Below are positions 1-8,605 of a stretch of 64,000 nucleotides of DNA, in pieces. The position numbers and the translations under genes were made by a program. Position 1 is the first letter of the stretch. The number at the start of each line of letters is the position of its first letter. The stretch comes from Alistipes sp. GTDB lineage: Bacteria > Bacteroidota > Bacteroidia > Bacteroidales > Rikenellaceae. Below the pieces are notes generated by a model. The model was not told where the DNA came from, made no database searches, and worked only from the letters and a program-made list of their open reading frames with translations. Location: NCBI GenBank assembly GCA_017621455.1, contig JAGATC010000017.1:1-64000 (forward strand), written 5' to 3'.

Positions 1-63
1 CCCCGTTGTAGCCATCTCTGACGAGGGTGCGTTGCCCACATTTTGGACAAACTTTTTATCCAT
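1..63 (-). pseudogene. IS1-type transposase N-terminus, frameshifted and cut by window edge
   Basis: On the minus strand an ATG at 63 opens a frame that begins MDKKFVQN. The neighbouring frame reads KVCPKCGQRTLVRDGYNG, a CPxCG zinc-ribbon start typical of IS1/IS1595-type transposases. That frame has a stop directly before the lysine and no start codon. Adding one A to the run of five A just after the ATG would join both into MDKKVCPKCGQ..., so this is most simply a one-base-deletion pseudogene. A TAnnTTTG-like box (TATATTTG, 81-88 on the minus strand) lies just upstream. The family call rests on about 18 residues, and the rest of the element is outside the window. Confidence 0.5.
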
Positions 64-124
64 TTCTAACGCAAATAGTGCAAATATATAAAAATCAATT
101 AATTGCCCCGATTTTATCTACTAA

Positions 125-140
125 TTTTGACCAATAAGCC
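125..140 (+). repeat. 16-bp direct repeat, copy 1
   Basis: TTTTGACCAATAAGCC lies directly before the ATG at 141 and occurs again, identical, at 1660-1675. The similarity extends a few bases upstream (TACTAA versus TACTA). The two copies bracket the protease gene. Confidence 0.8.
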
Positions 141-1421
141 ATGAAAAGACTCTATGCCACACTACTTTCAATAACATTTGCTATTACATCGGTGTTTGCT
201 CAGCAAGAAGATGTAATGGTGGGAAGCCTTATAAATGCTGGCGATTGGTTTGAGTTAGAACGAGCATATCCTAATATTAAGGATAATGTGCAGACACCTC
301 TGCTAAAACAGATGGCAGAGGTGCTGCTTGCTGCAAATTTCAACCGCCCTGATGAGCTACGCAGCAAACTTCCGACTCTTATTGCAGAACACCAGTCCGA
401 GATAGGATTTGAGGGGGTATGTAATATGGTAGTTATGGGAGCAACAGTCGAAGGGTTTAACGGTAACTATGTGGTAGCGGCAGATATGATAGAGAATATC
501 GTAGATGCCGTAAAGAGTGCTGGTGGCTCATTAGAAAATAGTGGTATGGAGGAGCTATTAGCATATTACGATGCTATGCGCTATCTACCAGCACCCATAC
601 TCGAAAAGCCTAACACGGACATAATAATCCCATTTTCAGAAATGTCAGATACACTCCTTTATGTCCCAGTAACAATCAATGACAAGGCGTACGATTTTAT
701 CTTTGACACAGGAGCATCAACATCGTTGATATCTTATAATATCGCAAAAGAGATTGGAGCAGAGATCATAGGCAATTCTATGTATGTCGGAGGAGCAACA
801 GGCGGAGGAGATCTTCAAAGAGCATTTATCAAGGAGATGAACATTGGAGCTATTTCATATAAAAATGTTTTGACTTTTGTAGATAGTAATCCTACTCCCG
901 AAGAGGTGCCGATTTCTGTAGATGCCGTACTTGGCATGGATTTTATCAAGCGACTTGGCGAGGTTCAGATAGATCTGCTCAATAAGACTTTGATTGTTCC
1001 CTCTAAAAAGACAGCACTTCCCGAATATGGGAGCAACATCCACCTCGACCAAAATATTTTGGTAGTTGAGGTATTTGATAACAATGAACATCGAATGACA
1101 TTCACCCTTGATACGGGACATAGCGGAGCAGACCTCTCGGAACTATGGTATTCAAAGAATGCAGGAACCTTGAGCGACCTCCCAACCGAAACTCAAAATA
1201 GTTGGGGACACGGAGGTAAACTGTGTCGCGAAATAGTAAGAGTGGATGAATACACCTTAACTATCGGTGAAAGGCTTATCACCCTTAGGGATATACCTGC
1301 CTTTACTCCTACCGAAAACATAGTAACTTCACAACGATACGGCAATCTCGGAATGGGGCTACTTAAGAGATGCGAGAAGGTAACTATTAACTTTGATGCG
1401 ATGTTTATTAAAATAGAATAA
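141..1421 (+). CDS. secreted retropepsin-like aspartic protease, two DTG motifs
   Basis: This 426-residue protein starts with a signal peptide (MKRLYATLL...SVFAQ). It carries two aspartic-protease signatures: FDTGAS around residues 188-193 followed by AVLGMDF near 262, and LDTGHSG around 323-329. This is the pattern of two retropepsin-like (clan AA) lobes in one chain, so it may form its own active dimer; the second lobe lacks a clear LGMD-type motif. The first 150 residues resemble nothing I recognise. It probably acts in the periplasm or outside the cell; the substrate is unknown. It stands alone, is AT-rich compared with the housekeeping genes, and is preceded by a 16-bp sequence that recurs at 1660. 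The ATG follows directly after that repeat. Confidence 0.72.
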   Translation: MKRLYATLLSITFAITSVFAQQEDVMVGSLINAGDWFELERAYPNIKDNVQTPLLKQMAEVLLAANFNRPDELRSKLPTLIAEHQSEIGFEGVCNMVVMGATVEGFNGNYVVAADMIENIVDAVKSAGGSLENSGMEELLAYYDAMRYLPAPILEKPNTDIIIPFSEMSDTLLYVPVTINDKAYDFIFDTGASTSLISYNIAKEIGAEIIGNSMYVGGATGGGDLQRAFIKEMNIGAISYKNVLTFVDSNPTPEEVPISVDAVLGMDFIKRLGEVQIDLLNKTLIVPSKKTALPEYGSNIHLDQNILVVEVFDNNEHRMTFTLDTGHSGADLSELWYSKNAGTLSDLPTETQNSWGHGGKLCREIVRVDEYTLTIGERLITLRDIPAFTPTENIVTSQRYGNLGMGLLKRCEKVTINFDAMFIKIE

Positions 1422-1485
1422 ACCTTTGGTTTATATGCTACTGAGAACTATAAGGAAGGTAAAAATATGTTATCAATAAAAGAAT

Positions 1486-1513
1486 TAGGCCTCGGTCTAA
1501 TCCTTTTATTATA
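1486..1513 (+). terminator. possible terminator after the protease gene
   Basis: A short stem, ATTAG-GCC against GGT-CTAAT, is followed by CCTTTTATTAT. It lies about 65 bases after the stop codon at 1421. The loop is very small, so this is a weak call. Confidence 0.35.
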
Positions 1514-1659
1514 ATATATCGTTATTAATAAATATATTAATTGATAACTATCTGCAAAGATTATCGCAGATTATTGAAAGCGGGGCGATGTTTTCCGAAA
1601 CCTATGTCTAAGTTTTCGGTTGTTGGTTTCAAATAGGTCTGTGAATTTTTTATGTACTA

Positions 1660-1675
1660 TTTTGACCAATAAGCC
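1660..1675 (+). repeat. 16-bp direct repeat, copy 2
   Basis: Identical to 125-140 (TTTTGACCAATAAGCC). It lies about 100 bases from the 3' end of tRNA-Lys. Apart from this repeat and a weak stem near 1490, I see nothing in 1422-1740. Confidence 0.8.
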
Positions 1676-1742
1676 GCGAACTTGTGCACTGACCTATCAT
1701 CACTCTATTCATTACACGCACCGCGTACAGCTGCGCCAAAAC

Positions 1743-1769
1743 AAAAAAAGGAAAGATTTTCATCTTTCC
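1743..1769 (-). terminator. intrinsic terminator of tRNA-Lys
   Basis: On the minus strand the stem GGAAAGAT / ATCTTTCC with a GAAA loop is followed by seven T. It begins 8 bases after the tRNA 3' end. Confidence 0.85.
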
Positions 1770-1776
1770 CTTTCTG

Positions 1777-1849
1777 TACCCCCTCAGGGGCTCGAACCCT
1801 GGACCCCAACATTAAGAGTGTCGTGCTCTACCAACTGAGCTAAAGAGGC
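1777..1849 (-). tRNA. tRNA-Lys (CTT)
   Basis: A full cloverleaf can be drawn: acceptor GCCTCTT/AGGGGGT (two G-T pairs), D stem GCTC/GAGC, anticodon stem CGACA/TGTTG with loop CTCTTAA (anticodon CTT), and T arm CAGGG-TTCGAGC-CCCTG. CCA is not encoded. Transcription is monocistronic, from a clear promoter at 1875-1906 to a terminator at 1743-1769. Confidence 0.93.
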
Positions 1850-1874
1850 ATTGTCAACCTTTCGATTGCGAGTG

Positions 1875-1906
1875 CAAAGATAAAACACTTTTTTTAATCC
1901 ACCAAA
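1875..1906 (-). promoter_or_regulatory. Bacteroidetes-type promoter of tRNA-Lys
   Basis: Minus strand: TTTG (1906-1903), 20 bases, TATCTTTG (1882-1875). The expected start lies about 20 bases before the tRNA 5' end. Confidence 0.8.
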
Positions 1907-2094
1907 CTTTTTGCAAACTTTTTTATCTTTTTTTTCTCTACACCTGCCACAATAAATCCCAATACCTCAAATATCAATCAGTTGCAAACATCAATCACCA
2001 CAAAGTTTTTTTCCGTGAGATTGCCCAATATAGAGAATCAAATTGGTACATTGCACCCTAAATAATGTAACGGTCTCCACATCTTGCATACCAT

Positions 2095-4260
2095 TTATCT
2101 CCTCTGAATTGCATCCTGCACCACTTGGAAGTAGAGATGTGTAGTTCGTGTGGTACTATAATCTATTTTCGCAGTAACGAAGCATCCTTTTATTGTAGTA
2201 TTCATACCTCCACGTTCCACAAACTCGCAATTGGAATCGATAATCTCAGTAAAACCCTCGCCCTCGACAATAAACAATCCTGGGACATCGTACGACTGCT
2301 CGTTACACATCGAATGAGGCTGTATATGTTTATATCTGCCCGTAATATAGTTACCATTAACATCTATAAGGTGATAACCAACATCGGTGCTACCAACAGC
2401 TGCAGCGCCAGCTGAGAAGTTGGGTGCATCAGCGCAGGTAAACATACACGGAATAACCAGATCCAAGTTCTCATCGATAAAGCCCCAAAGGTTGTTGATG
2501 CACACTGCCGAGCGACCACACTGCATCTCGTTCACAATGTCATAGGGGCACTGCTTGATGATTGTCTGTGTCGAAAGGTTATAGAAATATCTATTCGTGG
2601 AACCATTCACTATCCTCTCGACCACGGCAACACTATCCGTAACGCCACCAATAAGCATCACGTCAAGCGCAGTCTTGTTACCATCTCTATCCACCAGCAC
2701 GTTGCAGCCCTCACCGCCCCATGCTGCACCATAGCGAGGTGTAAGGTAGTTGTAATCACTCTTCACCGTGCCATCATTCAACACAAAGTCGCGATAGTGG
2801 ATGTTATCAGCCGACATGCTTGTCATACCATTGTGCTTGATTAGCTTACCCGAATAGTCATAAATATCGCAGTAGTACTCCGCAGTATCAAAATACTCGC
2901 TTGGAGCCTCCTTAATAAAGCCCTCGATACGGTTATTGCCAATAGTAAGATTCATATACTTAAATGGCACAACGACCTTGCCAGTCGCATCTATCACGCC
3001 CCACTTATAATCATCTGACATAACAGCAGCAAGATGATGGTCACGGGTAAACTCGGTCATCATACGCTGGTCGTAAGTTCCATAATCGCCCCACACCTCT
3101 CCATAAATATAGGCGGGCTCTATAACTACATTGCCATCTAGATCCACATAGCCCACACGTATGGCTGTATCGTAACTTTTGTTGCTGATAACACGTACAA
3201 GCGTAACATCGCGAATATCGGGAGTGAGAATATATCTGACTATACCTTCCTTGCAGTCATTCAAAATCAGTGCGCGCTGGAATCTTACATAGTTACGGTC
3301 GTAGCCATACGCCAGCACATAGTCAAAGATACCCTTTAACGTAGGGCTCTCCAAGACCTCGAACGCCTTGATACGTCTCTGAGCATCGCGAGTCTGCTCA
3401 ACATCAGTATACTCCTCCACAAAGCGCATCAACGCATCTTTGTTGTCGACGAGTGTCGGATACTCAACATCAGCCATCATCTGACGCAGCGTCGCCATGC
3501 CCGCAAACTCTGGATATAAAGTCGCAAACCACTTCATATCCTCGAGATTACGACCCTTCGTTACGCGCTCGTAGCGATGCTCCATAAGGCGGCGTGCAAC
3601 ACTATCGCCATCCTCCGTACCGCAAAACTCCTCAACAAAGCGTGCCATAACTGCCTCGTCTGTAGTTGTCGTAGCCTCCTCGTAGCGCAGCGTGTAGCGT
3701 CGCAACTCGACATCGGTACAGTGTTCCGACGAGGGGAAGAGCGAGAGGAAGCGTGAGTACTCCGCCACGGTGTTTGCATCACATACATTGGCATAACTGC
3801 GTAGTTCCCACTTAGCACGTAGCTGCTCCAAATCATTATGCTCAGCCTTCTCAGCATAGGGTATAAATATACTATAAAGCTCCTCGTCATCAGCGCTAAA
3901 CACTACATTTGCTGCACTCTGTTCAATGCTGAATTTAAGGTTTGCTAACGACGTGTCGCAACTCTTCATTAGTTTCTCCAATAGGGGCGAGGCAGCAATT
4001 TCCGCATAATTATCGCTAAATAACACATAGCCCTTCAACTTGGTATTGTCGTCGCTTTGCGACATTGTATAGCACACCGCCTTAGCAAGAATACACATAT
4101 AAGGCATCTCGCTCTGGGTCTTTTCATTAATCTTTTCGAGCTTCTCGCACGTCTTCGCGTAGTCGTTAAGGAGTGCCTCCTTAATCACAGCCTTGGGACT
4201 TTGTGCCATCGCTGCACACACAGCAAAAACAAGAATAAGTGCAGTAGTTAAATATCTCAT
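2095..4260 (-). CDS. secreted WG-repeat protein
   Basis: A 721-residue protein with a signal peptide (MRYLTTALILVFAVCAAMAQ). The N-terminal 300 residues are helical and TPR-like in character. The C-terminal half holds WG-type beta repeats, seen as VGYVDLDGNVVIEP, YKWGVIDATGKVVVPF and LWGFIDENLDLVIP, spaced irregularly. WG-repeat proteins of Bacteroidetes are mostly surface or periplasmic and of unknown role, so I give no function. It has its own promoter at 4287-4318. About 670 bases downstream hold only tRNA-Lys and its signals. Confidence 0.8.
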   Translation of the reverse strand: MRYLTTALILVFAVCAAMAQSPKAVIKEALLNDYAKTCEKLEKINEKTQSEMPYMCILAKAVCYTMSQSDDNTKLKGYVLFSDNYAEIAASPLLEKLMKSCDTSLANLKFSIEQSAANVVFSADDEELYSIFIPYAEKAEHNDLEQLRAKWELRSYANVCDANTVAEYSRFLSLFPSSEHCTDVELRRYTLRYEEATTTTDEAVMARFVEEFCGTEDGDSVARRLMEHRYERVTKGRNLEDMKWFATLYPEFAGMATLRQMMADVEYPTLVDNKDALMRFVEEYTDVEQTRDAQRRIKAFEVLESPTLKGIFDYVLAYGYDRNYVRFQRALILNDCKEGIVRYILTPDIRDVTLVRVISNKSYDTAIRVGYVDLDGNVVIEPAYIYGEVWGDYGTYDQRMMTEFTRDHHLAAVMSDDYKWGVIDATGKVVVPFKYMNLTIGNNRIEGFIKEAPSEYFDTAEYYCDIYDYSGKLIKHNGMTSMSADNIHYRDFVLNDGTVKSDYNYLTPRYGAAWGGEGCNVLVDRDGNKTALDVMLIGGVTDSVAVVERIVNGSTNRYFYNLSTQTIIKQCPYDIVNEMQCGRSAVCINNLWGFIDENLDLVIPCMFTCADAPNFSAGAAAVGSTDVGYHLIDVNGNYITGRYKHIQPHSMCNEQSYDVPGLFIVEGEGFTEIIDSNCEFVERGGMNTTIKGCFVTAKIDYSTTRTTHLYFQVVQDAIQRR

Positions 4261-4286
4261 ATTCAGAATCTATATAATCAGTATCA

Positions 4287-4318
4287 CAAAAGTACTAAAA
4301 ATTAAGCACAACTACAAA
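4287..4318 (-). promoter_or_regulatory. promoter of the WG-repeat gene
   Basis: Minus strand: TTTG (4318-4315), 20 bases, TACTTTTG (4294-4287), 27 bases before the ATG. Confidence 0.7.
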
Positions 4319-4390
4319 ATATTGCTATAACAATTTGTTATTCGGCCACTTTTGCTTAACATAACCGCAACTTTTGCATCAGTACCTCTA

Positions 4391-4849
4391 TTAATACTGA
4401 AGTATGGCGATGAGCACCAGAATGGGGATGGAGCCATCTATCGTGCAGACAATATCGCTCGAGTAGGTGGAGCGACCACGGTAGACGTGCTTGCCCGTGA
4501 CAGTATAGAGTATATCACTCGAATAGGTTGAGTTGCCATCGTAGATATACTTACCATCGTAGGTGTAGAGAATATCGCTTGAATATGTCGAGCGACCACG
4601 ATAGACATGCTCGCCATCGTAGGTAAGCATGACATCGCTCGAGTAGGTGGAGCGCCCCTCGTAGAGCGAACGACCATCGAACGTGCAGACAATATCGCTC
4701 GAATAGGTGGAGCGGCCAGCGTAGAGATACTTACCATCGTAGGTGCATATAATATCGCTCGAGTAGGTGGAGCGGCCGGCATAGACGTAACACTGCGCCG
4801 AGGCGCACAACGGCAACAGCGCAAATATTAGGAGTAATAATCGTTTCAT
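4391..4849 (-). CDS. secreted protein of six 20-residue tandem repeats
   Basis: A 152-residue protein: signal peptide (MKRLLLLIFALLPLCASAQ), then six copies of a 20-residue unit with consensus YxGRSTYSSDIxxTxDGKxx, ending in a hydrophobic tail (IPILVLIAILQY). Each unit is exactly 60 bases and stays in register from about 4440 to 4800. Tyrosines, RSTYSSD and DG are nearly invariant, suggesting a beta-blade or beta-flower fold made of identical strands. Similar short GRSTYSSDI proteins occur in other Bacteroidales, with no function known to me. A TACATTTG box lies at 4885-4878. The reading frame is certain; the role is not. Confidence 0.75.
   Translation of the reverse strand: MKRLLLLIFALLPLCASAQCYVYAGRSTYSSDIICTYDGKYLYAGRSTYSSDIVCTFDGRSLYEGRSTYSSDVMLTYDGEHVYRGRSTYSSDILYTYDGKYIYDGNSTYSSDILYTVTGKHVYRGRSTYSSDIVCTIDGSIPILVLIAILQY
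4440..4799 (-). repeat. 60-bp coding tandem repeat, six units
   Basis: The block around CTCGAGTAGGTGGAGCG recurs every 60 bases on the plus strand at about 4458, 4518, 4578, 4638, 4698 and 4758. Copies differ mainly at synonymous or exposed positions. Confidence 0.85.
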
Positions 4850-4886
4850 AGCAGCGTCGATTAAGGTTCATCCTACGCAAATGTAA

Positions 4887-4919
4887 TAAAAATCCCCGCA
4901 ACCACCAAGGCTACGGGGA
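4887..4919 (-). terminator. terminator of the acyl-CoA ligase gene
   Basis: Minus strand stem TCCCCGTAGCC / GGTTGCGGGGA followed by five T, about 20 bases after the ligase stop. Confidence 0.8.
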
Positions 4920-4940
4920 GTATATTTATTTAGAGCACCA

Positions 4941-6638
4941 TTACATAAGCTGTGCATCGGGCACAAAGCCATTCTTGGCACGCTGCTCGTAGATAAAGCG
5001 ACGAATCTTCTTCGTAGGGGTCTTCTCGAACTCGCAGCCGTTGTCTATAATCTTGGTAATCTGCGAGAAACGGTTAACATTAGCATTAACATAGGCGATA
5101 AGCTCGCGCTTAATCTCCTCCATCTTCTGCTCGATTTGCTCCTTGCTCACCGTCACCATCTGGCCAAGCTGCTCCTTGCCATCTGATACCATCTTCTTAA
5201 AGACGTCGTAGCGGGCCTCGAGCGCTGCCATGTCGAAGTGAACAAGTGCCACAAGCTTACCATTCTCCTCCGTAACCACCGACTCGGCAACGACGGGGTT
5301 GCTGTTGAGCACCTCCTCAATATCCTCGGGGTAGATATTCTCACCCGAAGGGCCTACAATCATATTCTTAAGGCGGCCCTTGATAAAGATCCAGCCATCC
5401 TTGGCAATAGAGCCGAGGTCACCAGTGCGGAACCATCCATCTTCGGTAAAAGCATTGCGCGTAGCCTCCTCATTCTTATAGTAGCCAACCATGCAGCAGG
5501 GGGTCTTGGCAACAATCTCACCCTGACCCGTAGCGGGGTTGACATTGTCGAGACGTATCTCTACACCCTCAAGCGAAGGTCCTGTAGAGCCTATGCGCAC
5601 CATCTTGCCTACAGCACCCGCCAACAGTGGCGCTGTCTCCGTTAGGCCATAGCCGATGCCATAGGGGAAGCCTGCCTCCTTGAGGAAGCGCTCAGCCTCC
5701 GAGTCGAACTTAGCACCACCAATAGCAAAGAGGCGCATGCGGCCGCCAAAGAGCTCCATGAGCTTCTTACCTGCAACCTTATGGAGCAACTTACGCGTGG
5801 GGGACCAGCCATAGAGTGTGCGAAGCATAGCGTTCTTCTCGAACGTAGGACGCACCTTAGCACGGTACACCTTCTCCATGATTAGAGGCACCGAGGCAAT
5901 AACCGTGGGACGAACCCTCTGCAACGCTGGCATAAGTGCCGACGCCACAGGTGGACGGTCCATATAATATATGTGTGCACCACGTGAGAAGGGGTAAATC
6001 ATACCGAGCGTACACTCGTAGGTGTGCGAAAGTGGTAGAATAGAGAGAAGCACGTCGTTCTCATTATAGTCGAAGAGCGGTGGGATTACGGTAAGCTGTG
6101 TGGCGATGCTACGGTGTGTGAGCATAACACCCTTAGGCTTAGAGGTAGTACCCGAGGTGTAGATGATAGCAGCCAAATCCTCAGGCTCGGGGATGCGCTT
6201 CTCGGCACGCTCCGAGACATGCTTAACTATGGCGTTAAGGCCCTTGGTGCGGATGACGATATTGAGCTTATCTGTAACCTGCTTCGAGAGCTTTGCGAAG
6301 AGCTTGTCCGAGACAAGTATCGCCTTAGCCTCTGAGTGCTCGATAATTAGGTCTAACTCGCTTGATGTGAAGTCGGGAAGAATGGGTACGGCAACCATGC
6401 CTGCAGTAGTCACTGCGAAGTACGACACGCCCCAGTTAGGCATGCTACTACTGAGGATTGCCACCTTATCGCCAGCACCTACGCCAGCATCGAGCAGCAT
6501 CTCCTGAACTTGTGCTATACGCTCGCCAACCTCCTTGTATGATACATCCTCGCCATCGAGCATCGAAAAGGCAGTGCGAGAAGCAAACTTCTCAATACTG
6601 TGGCGTACAATCTCGTAAATAGTACTGAATGTCTTCAT
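4941..6638 (-). CDS. AMP-binding long-chain acyl-CoA synthetase
   Basis: A 565-residue adenylate-forming enzyme that activates a fatty acid to acyl-AMP and then acyl-CoA in the cytoplasm. Visible core motifs are YTSGTTSKPKGV (around 160, phosphate loop), GYGLTE (around 329) and WFRTGDLG (around 402, hinge side), plus a C-terminal GENIYPEDIE and a PTKKIRR lysine region (around 540). No membrane segment or signal peptide is seen. The length fits FadD-like ligases; chain-length preference cannot be read. It is monocistronic, with a hairpin terminator at 4887-4919. Confidence 0.88.
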   Translation of the reverse strand: MKTFSTIYEIVRHSIEKFASRTAFSMLDGEDVSYKEVGERIAQVQEMLLDAGVGAGDKVAILSSSMPNWGVSYFAVTTAGMVAVPILPDFTSSELDLIIEHSEAKAILVSDKLFAKLSKQVTDKLNIVIRTKGLNAIVKHVSERAEKRIPEPEDLAAIIYTSGTTSKPKGVMLTHRSIATQLTVIPPLFDYNENDVLLSILPLSHTYECTLGMIYPFSRGAHIYYMDRPPVASALMPALQRVRPTVIASVPLIMEKVYRAKVRPTFEKNAMLRTLYGWSPTRKLLHKVAGKKLMELFGGRMRLFAIGGAKFDSEAERFLKEAGFPYGIGYGLTETAPLLAGAVGKMVRIGSTGPSLEGVEIRLDNVNPATGQGEIVAKTPCCMVGYYKNEEATRNAFTEDGWFRTGDLGSIAKDGWIFIKGRLKNMIVGPSGENIYPEDIEEVLNSNPVVAESVVTEENGKLVALVHFDMAALEARYDVFKKMVSDGKEQLGQMVTVSKEQIEQKMEEIKRELIAYVNANVNRFSQITKIIDNGCEFEKTPTKKIRRFIYEQRAKNGFVPDAQLM

Positions 6639-6772
6639 AATGTGAGATTTACGTTAATAATCTTAAACCAATCTGTCGCTTTAATCAACAAATCGGGTGC
6701 AAGTTATTAATTTTTTTGAAAATTTTACTATTTTTGCACAACTAATTTTATCGACCACACAACATTTTTTCA

Positions 6773-7681
6773 ATGATTTCCCGAAAAATAATAACAAAAA
6801 CTGCACTCGATGTGGGCTTCGATCTTGTTGGCGTTGTGCGTGCCGAGCACCTAACAAAAGAGCATAACTACTTCAATGAGTGGTTGTTAGAGGGAAATGC
6901 CTCGACACTCGACTACCTTAAGCGCAACGTCGAAAAGCGCTTCGATGCAAGCCTCTTGGTCGAAGGTGCGCGAAGTGTGGTTATTTGTGCTATTTCGTAC
7001 CTATCACCCTACAGCAGAGGCTACAACGAGGGGGCAAAAACCAAGATTGCATCCTACGCCTTAGCACGCGACTACCACACCACTATCAAAGAGCTACTTA
7101 GCAAACTTGCCGAGCAACTCAAGACCTACAGTCCACAGCTTCGCTACCGCGCATTTACCGACTCTGCACCATTAGCCGAGAAGAGCTATGCCGTACGTGC
7201 AGGCCTCGGGTGGATAGGTCGCAACTCGTTGCTCGTAACGCCCAACAACGGCTCGATGCTTCACCTTGGAGAGTTGGTCATCGACGAGGAGGTGGATCAC
7301 TACGATATGCCCATGGAGGCGACGGGATGTGGCGAGTGTCGACGTTGCATTGAGGCATGTCCCAACAACGCCATACTCGACAACAGAACAATAGACACAC
7401 GTCGCTGCATATCGTGTCGCACCATTGAGCGCGAGGCTGAGGGTAAACAAGTTAGCCTCGACGGCTGGATATTTGGCTGCGACGCCTGCCAGTCGGTGTG
7501 CCCCTACAACAAGCGAGCAACACTGCACACCAACCCCCTATTCGACCCACTATTCGACCCCACAGCGCTGGGTGTAAAAGAGTGGCATGCAATGACCGAA
7601 GAGGAGTTCGAAGCAATGGCAGGGACTACCCCACTTACACGTGCAGGACTCGACCGCATAAAGCGTAACATCAAAGAGTAG
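6773..7681 (+). CDS. queG: epoxyqueuosine reductase
   Basis: A 302-residue cobalamin- and Fe-S-dependent enzyme that reduces epoxyqueuosine to queuosine in the wobble position of tRNA. Two [4Fe-4S] motifs are visible: CGECRRCIEACPNNAI (around 184) and CDACQSVCPYN (around 235), with RCISCRTIE between them. GLGWIGRNSLL (around 144) is the characteristic QueG stretch. The protein is at the short end for the family and has no C-terminal HEAT extension. A TATTTTTG box lies at 6729-6736. It is cytoplasmic; no queuosine genes are adjacent. Confidence 0.92.
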   Translation: MISRKIITKTALDVGFDLVGVVRAEHLTKEHNYFNEWLLEGNASTLDYLKRNVEKRFDASLLVEGARSVVICAISYLSPYSRGYNEGAKTKIASYALARDYHTTIKELLSKLAEQLKTYSPQLRYRAFTDSAPLAEKSYAVRAGLGWIGRNSLLVTPNNGSMLHLGELVIDEEVDHYDMPMEATGCGECRRCIEACPNNAILDNRTIDTRRCISCRTIEREAEGKQVSLDGWIFGCDACQSVCPYNKRATLHTNPLFDPLFDPTALGVKEWHAMTEEEFEAMAGTTPLTRAGLDRIKRNIKE

Positions 7682-7744
7682 CACCCACAAGGCGCACGAA
7701 ACAGCCCCTATATGCACTGCAAGAATACGACAAGGGCTTATTTT

Positions 7745-7775
7745 TTTGGCAATTACAAAATATTTTGTACCTTTG
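7745..7775 (+). promoter_or_regulatory. promoter of efp
   Basis: TTTG (7745-7748), 19 bases, TACCTTTG (7768-7775), 66 bases before the efp start. Confidence 0.8.
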
Positions 7776-7841
7776 CGAGGTTGTAACCGATAGCACAACA
7801 CACAAGACGGATACATAAATTAACTAAAAAACAATATTACT

Positions 7842-8414
7842 ATGACTATTACAGCATCTGACATCAAGATTGGCATGTGCGTAGAGATGGACGGCAAGAC
7901 ATTCATCGTCGTTGATTTCCAGCACTGCAAGCCCGGTAAGGGTCCCGCATTCGTGCGTTCAAAGCTCAAGAACCTCGAGAATGGCAACGTCCTCGACAAG
8001 ACATTCTCTTCAGTATCGCAGAAGATTGAGCAGGTACGCGTAGAGCGTCGTCCCTACCAGTTCACATACGAGGATGACCTCGGCGCACACTTCATGCACA
8101 CCGAGACATTCGAGGAGATCAACATCGATAAGAACCTCATTAACAACGCAGACCTTATGGCTGACGGCCAGATTGTCGAGGTTATGTTCCACACTGAGAA
8201 GGAGACCGTTCTCTCAGCGGAGCTTCCTCCTATCGTTGACATGGAGATCACCTACACCGAGCCTGGCGTACGTGGCGATACCGCTTCGACTAATTCATTG
8301 AAGGCAGCTACCGTAAACACCGGCGCTACAATCAAGGTGCCTTTGTTCATCAACACTGGTGATAAGATTCGCGTGGATACTCGTACTCGTGAGTATTATG
8401 AGCGCATCAAGTAA
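7842..8414 (+). CDS. efp: elongation factor P
   Basis: A 190-residue protein of the normal EF-P length. It binds between the P and E sites and promotes peptide bonds at polyproline stretches. The N-terminal KOW-like domain carries CKPGKGPAFVR, with K33 at the tip that faces the peptidyl transferase centre. The C-terminal OB domain ends in GDKIRVDTRTREYYERIK. A proline (P35) follows the lysine and glycine, so the lysine modification cannot be assigned. It has its own promoter at 7745-7775. A long palindromic element starts directly after the stop codon and may end the transcript. Confidence 0.96.
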   Translation: MTITASDIKIGMCVEMDGKTFIVVDFQHCKPGKGPAFVRSKLKNLENGNVLDKTFSSVSQKIEQVRVERRPYQFTYEDDLGAHFMHTETFEEINIDKNLINNADLMADGQIVEVMFHTEKETVLSAELPPIVDMEITYTEPGVRGDTASTNSLKAATVNTGATIKVPLFINTGDKIRVDTRTREYYERIK

Positions 8415-8537
8415 TTTCTTGTGATAAGGGGCTATTCTTGCCCTCTGAATCATTAGCCCGAATGGGAAATACGCTTAGTATGTCCCATCCGGGCTAATTT
8501 CATGTCGAGGCCAAGCCTAACCCCTTCTAACAAAAAA
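8415..8537 (+). repeat. long palindromic element (type A) directly after efp
   Basis: About 123 bases of imperfect palindrome. The outer ends are TTTCTTGTGATAAGG and CCTTCTAACAAAAAA. Inner arms such as ATTAGCCCG-ATGGGA-ATAC face GTAT-TCCCAT-CGGGCTAAT around a GCTTA loop (about 8474-8478). It shares ends and core with elements at 23683-23807 and 49553-49676, and it begins at the base after the efp stop codon. Confidence 0.8.
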
Positions 8538-8539
8538 TT

Positions 8540-8585
8540 ATGCCTCACGGACACCATCCTATGACTACATGTTACGTGAGGGCAT
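8540..8585 (+). repeat. second inverted repeat after efp
   Basis: ATGCCTCACG (8540-8549) faces CGTGAGGGCAT (8575-8585), with one extra G, around a 25-base loop. It is not related by eye to the neighbouring long palindrome. Confidence 0.55.
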
Positions 8586-8605
8586 GATGCTCGAATCGCC
8601 ATAAA

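Noticed and set aside
1620..1838. 72-residue frame on the plus strand
   Set aside because: It runs antisense across tRNA-Lys and its terminator and has no promoter.
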